Source: LBZV01 sp000993855 (lineage in GTDB: Bacteria; Patescibacteriota; Microgenomatia; Curtissbacterales; GWA2-41-24). From it: DNA of 19,375 nt. The stretch spans positions 1 to 19,375 of the forward strand of contig CAZBKB010000017.1 in assembly GCA_964492425.1 (NCBI GenBank), read 5' to 3'. Both the position numbers and the translations under genes were made by a program. Below, in pieces: positions 16,072-19,375 of the stretch (position 1 is the stretch's first letter; each line of letters starts with the position of its first letter). The notes under the pieces were generated by a model. That model was not told the DNA's origin, ran no database searches, and saw only the letters and a list, made by a program, of their open reading frames with translations.

Positions 16072-17849
16072 CCAAAACAAACGTATATATTGCCAGCAGT
16101 GAAGAGGAGGCATCATTTATATCGTCATTGCCGAAAAAAACCAAAAGAAAATATAAAATAATTGCAACAAGCTATGATGCCAAAGCTTTACTAGATAAGT
16201 TGAATGTAGATAGTGAAATTTTGGACCCATTGAAGAATGGTACAGCGGAAAAATTCATTAAAAATTCTCTCAACATATCTCTTGCTCTAATCAATGACAG
16301 GCAATTAGACAATATTTTTTCCGTTAATAATTCTAGTATTCTACCGCTGTTCTTGAACAGATTTCAGTATTACTTATTAAAAATACTAAATGCCGATGAA
16401 AATTTGAATCTTATAGCAAGAAAAAACCAAAGATTTAATATCGTGGTTAAAAAAACCACAAGAAATGGACATCTACCTCCCCCTGTCCACCACGACTTTA
16501 CATCTCTCATAGCACCAATTTGGGCATCGTTTAATGATGTAAAAATTAAAACTATTTCCAGTAAAACTCATGGGGCGTGGACAGAAAGATCTTCGAAAAA
16601 CAAGGTTTTGCATTTTTTTATTAGATTCTATGATCAGATAACTATAATGAAGATAAGCCCTAAAATTATCTTCGTTATCCCATCAGATCATGCTATCCAA
16701 CTAGTAAAAATATTTAAGGAACTGGAAAAATCTAAGGTTCCGTATCTCGCAATTATTCATAACTTGACTGTTTACGATTGGCTGAAACTTAAAATCTCAA
16801 AAATAAATTTTGTTAATAGGGATTCGTTCACAGATGATGCGGACAAGAGAAAAATAGATTCTGCTCTCAATAACCTTCAAATTCGATGGAATAAGGTTAA
16901 GAAAAATTTTAAATTATTCAACGGTGACAAAAAACAAAATCTTCTACTTAACGATTACGCAAAATTACTTTTGAATCAAATAGTCCATTACGAGATGAGA
17001 TCTGTTATTAATGATATGTTTATAGCCAGACATATTTTAAATATTAACTATCCCAGAATACTAATAACAACTACCGATCCTGATCCAAAGGTGCTTACCT
17101 TTATTAAATATGCCAATAGTAAGCACGTTAAAAGCATTACAATTCAACATGGGGCTTATGTCCAACCCAGTGTTGTTGACTTCCAAAGCCAAACAGCACT
17201 TATCTGGGGTCAGTATTTCAAAAATTGGTTTATAGAAAACTTGAAAAAAGGAGGTAAAGAATTAGTCATCACCGGTTCCCCATTTTTTGATAATTTGAGA
17301 ATTAAAAAGGCTGTTAAAACACGTAATGAAAAATTTGTATTACTTTTTTTGTTGTCGAGCGAAGCAACCGAAAGTGTATATTTGTTTGAAGAACTTAAAA
17401 ATATTTTTAGAAAAATCAATTCTAAAGAAATAGAGAAAGTAAATATTCGGCCTCATCCATGGCAAAGTATAGAAGAATCTATGCTCGCAGTCGATAAAAA
17501 ATCGTACTCCAAGATAAATATAGCTGCCAAAAAAAATCTGCTAGAATATATAGAAGAATGCGATTTAGTTGTCACTATGAACACAACAGCGGGATTAGTG
17601 CCACTCATTTTAGGAAAACCTGTAATATACTGGGATTTCAATAAATCTGAAAAGCTCCCTTTTAAAAAGTACAGTTTGCCTAATGCTACTTCGCAGAGAG
17701 AATTGGTTGATTTAATCAAGAAATTTATGAGTGGAAGTTCAAGGATATCTGAAGAAGCAAGAAAAGAAATCCTGAAATCTATTTTCTATAAATTAGACGG
17801 AAAGTCAAGTAAAAGAACTGTCAATTATCTTAAAACATTACTTGATTAA
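16068..17849 (+). CDS. Large GT-B-fold glycosyltransferase-like protein
   Basis: A 593-residue protein starting at GTG overlapping the previous stop (GTGA); the next in-frame Met is far inside, so GTG is preferred. The C-terminal half looks like a GT-B nucleotide-sugar domain: TIQHGAY (about H360), ITGSPFFDNLR, RPHPW (about 461-465), and DLVVTMNTTAGLVPLILGKPVIYWD. This pattern resembles capsule-synthesis/CDP-glycerol-transferase and surface-carbohydrate transferases that carry HG...G-P-D...RPHP signatures. The N-terminal half (about 1-300) has Rossmann-like strands (NVYIASSEEE, IIFVIPSDHA) but no family I recognise. No membrane segments are clear, so it is cytosolic. The 3' end overlaps the convergent methyltransferase by 12 bases. 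Exact family unassigned. Confidence 0.72.
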   Translation: MTKTNVYIASSEEEASFISSLPKKTKRKYKIIATSYDAKALLDKLNVDSEILDPLKNGTAEKFIKNSLNISLALINDRQLDNIFSVNNSSILPLFLNRFQYYLLKILNADENLNLIARKNQRFNIVVKKTTRNGHLPPPVHHDFTSLIAPIWASFNDVKIKTISSKTHGAWTERSSKNKVLHFFIRFYDQITIMKISPKIIFVIPSDHAIQLVKIFKELEKSKVPYLAIIHNLTVYDWLKLKISKINFVNRDSFTDDADKRKIDSALNNLQIRWNKVKKNFKLFNGDKKQNLLLNDYAKLLLNQIVHYEMRSVINDMFIARHILNINYPRILITTTDPDPKVLTFIKYANSKHVKSITIQHGAYVQPSVVDFQSQTALIWGQYFKNWFIENLKKGGKELVITGSPFFDNLRIKKAVKTRNEKFVLLFLLSSEATESVYLFEELKNIFRKINSKEIEKVNIRPHPWQSIEESMLAVDKKSYSKINIAAKKNLLEYIEECDLVVTMNTTAGLVPLILGKPVIYWDFNKSEKLPFKKYSLPNATSQRELVDLIKKFMSGSSRISEEARKEILKSIFYKLDGKSSKRTVNYLKTLLD

Positions 17850-18476
17850 AATAAAAAAGTGATGAAACGGATTTTCTTTCGGGTAATAGGATTTTTTTAT
17901 TTTGAAACCTGATTTTTTGATCTTATTTTCAATTTTTCTCAGAGAATAACCACTTTTACCTATTTCCCAATAATGTTCACCTAGAAATTTGTGCTTGATT
18001 GGAAAATCCACTTTCAGCATAAATTCTTTTTTTGGGATGAAGGGCACGGCTTTTATTCCCAGATACAAGTGGGTGATGCTAAAGTGAGGCAACGTTAAAA
18101 TAGTTGATTTTTTGCATACCCTCCTTATTTCCAGCAGTGCTTTATTAAAACAATCAAAAGGCAGATGCTCCAAAACTTCTGCACATAGAACGACGTCAAA
18201 ACTATTTTTTTTGAATGGTAAGCTCAATACACTGGCAACTACATCGGGCTTTAGATTTTTGTCAAAATCGCAAGTTGTAATTTTTATTCCTAGTTTTTTA
18301 AGATAATCGGAAACAGTCATATTGCCCACCCCTATTTCCAAAACTGTTTGAGGTTCAAAAGATAAAACTTCTTTAACCTGATACCAGTAGCTCATCCAAC
18401 GCTCTTTAGTGTCGTACTTTAAATTGTAGTAGTGATCTTGCGAAACCTGAATTTTGTTATTTTTTGCTCTTTTCAT
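17838..18476 (-). CDS. Class I SAM-dependent methyltransferase (Methyltransf_11-like)
   Basis: A 212-residue methyltransferase with motif I VLEIGVGN (45-52), strand 2 ITTCDFDKNL, a LPFKKNSFDVVLCAEVLEHLPF segment carrying the acidic and post motifs, and a Lys-rich C-terminus. This is the pattern of small Methyltransf_11 enzymes. The ATG at 18476 follows the stop of the glycosyltransferase gene on the same strand with no gap (TAAATG), so the two form a minus-strand operon. A purine-rich AAGGAA lies about ten bases upstream, too far for a good ribosome site. Its tail overlaps the facing glycosyltransferase gene by 12 bases. It probably modifies the same glycan; the substrate is unknown. Confidence 0.87.
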   Translation of the reverse strand: MKRAKNNKIQVSQDHYYNLKYDTKERWMSYWYQVKEVLSFEPQTVLEIGVGNMTVSDYLKKLGIKITTCDFDKNLKPDVVASVLSLPFKKNSFDVVLCAEVLEHLPFDCFNKALLEIRRVCKKSTILTLPHFSITHLYLGIKAVPFIPKKEFMLKVDFPIKHKFLGEHYWEIGKSGYSLRKIENKIKKSGFKIKKSYYPKENPFHHFFILIK

Positions 18477-19375
18477 TTAAGCCAGCTTCCTTATAACCCT
18501 TGAGAGCTGCACTGCGAAAGCCGCTGTCGAATATTGTTTTGCTTTTAGCTGCCCTTTTTTTGCGATCCTCTCGGCAATCCTCGGTTCGGAGAGTAAATAA
18601 AGGATTTTTGATCTTAAATCGCTTGCAACTTGTGCTTCATAAAATAAACAGTCTATTTTATAGTTTAAGCCATAAGTCTCTTTTATGGCGGGAACATTCG
18701 TCACAATTGTCGGCTTCTTTGAAGATATGCTTTCCAAAAACGAAAGCTGCCCGCTGGCACGTTGAACTTTTTTTATTGGAATCACTACTACTTTCGCACT
18801 ATTTATTAGTTGTCTTAATTGTTTAGGTTCTATATTAAAAAACACCTTTATATTTTTAGGCACCTCGATATTTTTTAAATTTTCCGGGGAGCAGACAATT
18901 ACCCCGTTTATATCTTTGCCTAAAGCTGTTACGAATGTTTCGTAGTCTCTGTCATGATCTCGCCCAAATGCTAAAACATCTACATTGGCTTTATTGGGTA
19001 ACTCTTTACCTTTTGCAAAGAATTCCCAATCAATGCCTGGGGTTAAAACAAGTGTTTTATTATACTTCTTTAATATAGATCGTTCTCCTTCGGAATAACA
19101 AATAATAACATCGGCAAATTTCATCAAGTTTTTGTACCAAGAAAATAGCTGGTTATTTTTATTGTTTTCTAACCTGTAGGCAAAGTCAACGCTAATGTAA
19201 ATTAGAGGTTTTTTTATAATACCAACCTTTTTGAAAAGTAGAATCGGTAATCCCGCTGTATCAATTGTAGATACAACAATGTCTGATTTATTAATAACCG
19301 GAAGCAAGGATATTGCCTGATCGATTTTGAATCCGATCCCGGTAGTCTTCGCGGCTATAAGATGAATTGGATAGA
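18477..19375 (-). CDS. Family 4 glycosyltransferase, 5' end cut by window
   Basis: The minus-strand frame is open to the window edge. The first TTG that could serve as start (19307) is not the real one, because residues before it (HLIAAKTTGIGFKIDQAISL) continue the family's N-terminal domain. So the gene begins beyond the window. Seen are DIVVSTIDTAGLPILL, IICYSEGE (inter-domain region), VLTPGID (start of the C-terminal Rossmann domain), VLAFGRDHDRDYETF, VVVIPIKKVQRASGQLSFLESISSKKPTIVT with the Glu of the Ex7E-type donor site, and the C-terminal helix. This is a retaining GT4 enzyme transferring a nucleotide-activated sugar in the cytosol. It is upstream of, and adjacent to, the methyltransferase gene. 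Confidence 0.85.
   Translation of the reverse strand, partial: YPIHLIAAKTTGIGFKIDQAISLLPVINKSDIVVSTIDTAGLPILLFKKVGIIKKPLIYISVDFAYRLENNKNNQLFSWYKNLMKFADVIICYSEGERSILKKYNKTLVLTPGIDWEFFAKGKELPNKANVDVLAFGRDHDRDYETFVTALGKDINGVIVCSPENLKNIEVPKNIKVFFNIEPKQLRQLINSAKVVVIPIKKVQRASGQLSFLESISSKKPTIVTNVPAIKETYGLNYKIDCLFYEAQVASDLRSKILYLLSEPRIAERIAKKGQLKAKQYSTAAFAVQLSRVIRKLA

Noticed and set aside
19305..19307. TTG at 19307 as the start of the GT4 gene
   Set aside because: The frame stays open to the window edge and the upstream residues fit the GT4 N-terminal domain, so the gene is truncated by the window.
1..19375. tRNA, rRNA, CRISPR arrays or riboswitches
   Set aside because: No spaced direct repeats, no tRNA-like T-loop sequence in gaps, and nearly all bases are within protein genes.

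Overview
The window is a surface-polysaccharide or glycoconjugate biosynthesis region from an AT-rich bacterium (one flanking 60-base line I counted is about 30% G+C). Genes are tightly packed. Stop/start overlaps of the ATGA, GTGA and TAATG type are frequent, Shine-Dalgarno sequences are almost absent, and there are short-leader (probably leaderless) promoter layouts. TGA acts as a normal stop, so this is genetic code 11. Together this fits a Patescibacteria/CPR lineage such as Microgenomates. That assignment is inference; no marker gene is present.

Left block (1-5684, + strand): a Gfo/Idh/MocA oxidoreductase cut by the window edge, a SAM methyltransferase, an asparagine-synthase-type amidotransferase, a three-domain sugar C-methyltransferase-like protein and a polysaccharide pyruvyl transferase family protein. 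These look like enzymes that oxidise, amidate, methylate and ketalise a sugar residue. Second block (5727-10354, + strand): behind its own TATAAT promoter lie an SDR oxidoreductase, a fructose-6-phosphate-aldolase/transaldolase family enzyme and an ATP-grasp ligase, joined by 4-base overlaps, then a GH57-type glucan enzyme. I cannot match this set to a named pathway; it is the best candidate for something undescribed.

Centre: a convergent multi-pass membrane protein (GT-C-like, - strand, 10327-11937). After it comes a sharply different two-gene segment (12159-13941) that is GC-rich, has a GGAGG ribosome binding site and bacterial-style codon use. It encodes a CDP-paratose/tyvelose 2-epimerase-like SDR and a DPM1-like GT2 glycosyltransferase. 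This looks like a recent horizontal acquisition placed between two GT-C-like membrane genes.

Right block (14043-19375): AT-rich composition returns with a DUF2142/GT39-like membrane protein, a SAM methyltransferase and a large GT-B-like glycosyltransferase on the + strand. Facing them on the - strand are a GT4 glycosyltransferase (cut by the window end) and another methyltransferase.

Taken together, the cytosolic enzymes would make and decorate activated sugars, the GT2 would charge a polyprenyl phosphate carrier, the GT-C-like membrane proteins would use it outside the membrane, and GT4/GT-B enzymes would extend the chain. No RNA genes, CRISPR arrays, insertion sequences or convincing terminator hairpins were seen. 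No stretch over 300 bases lacks a gene.
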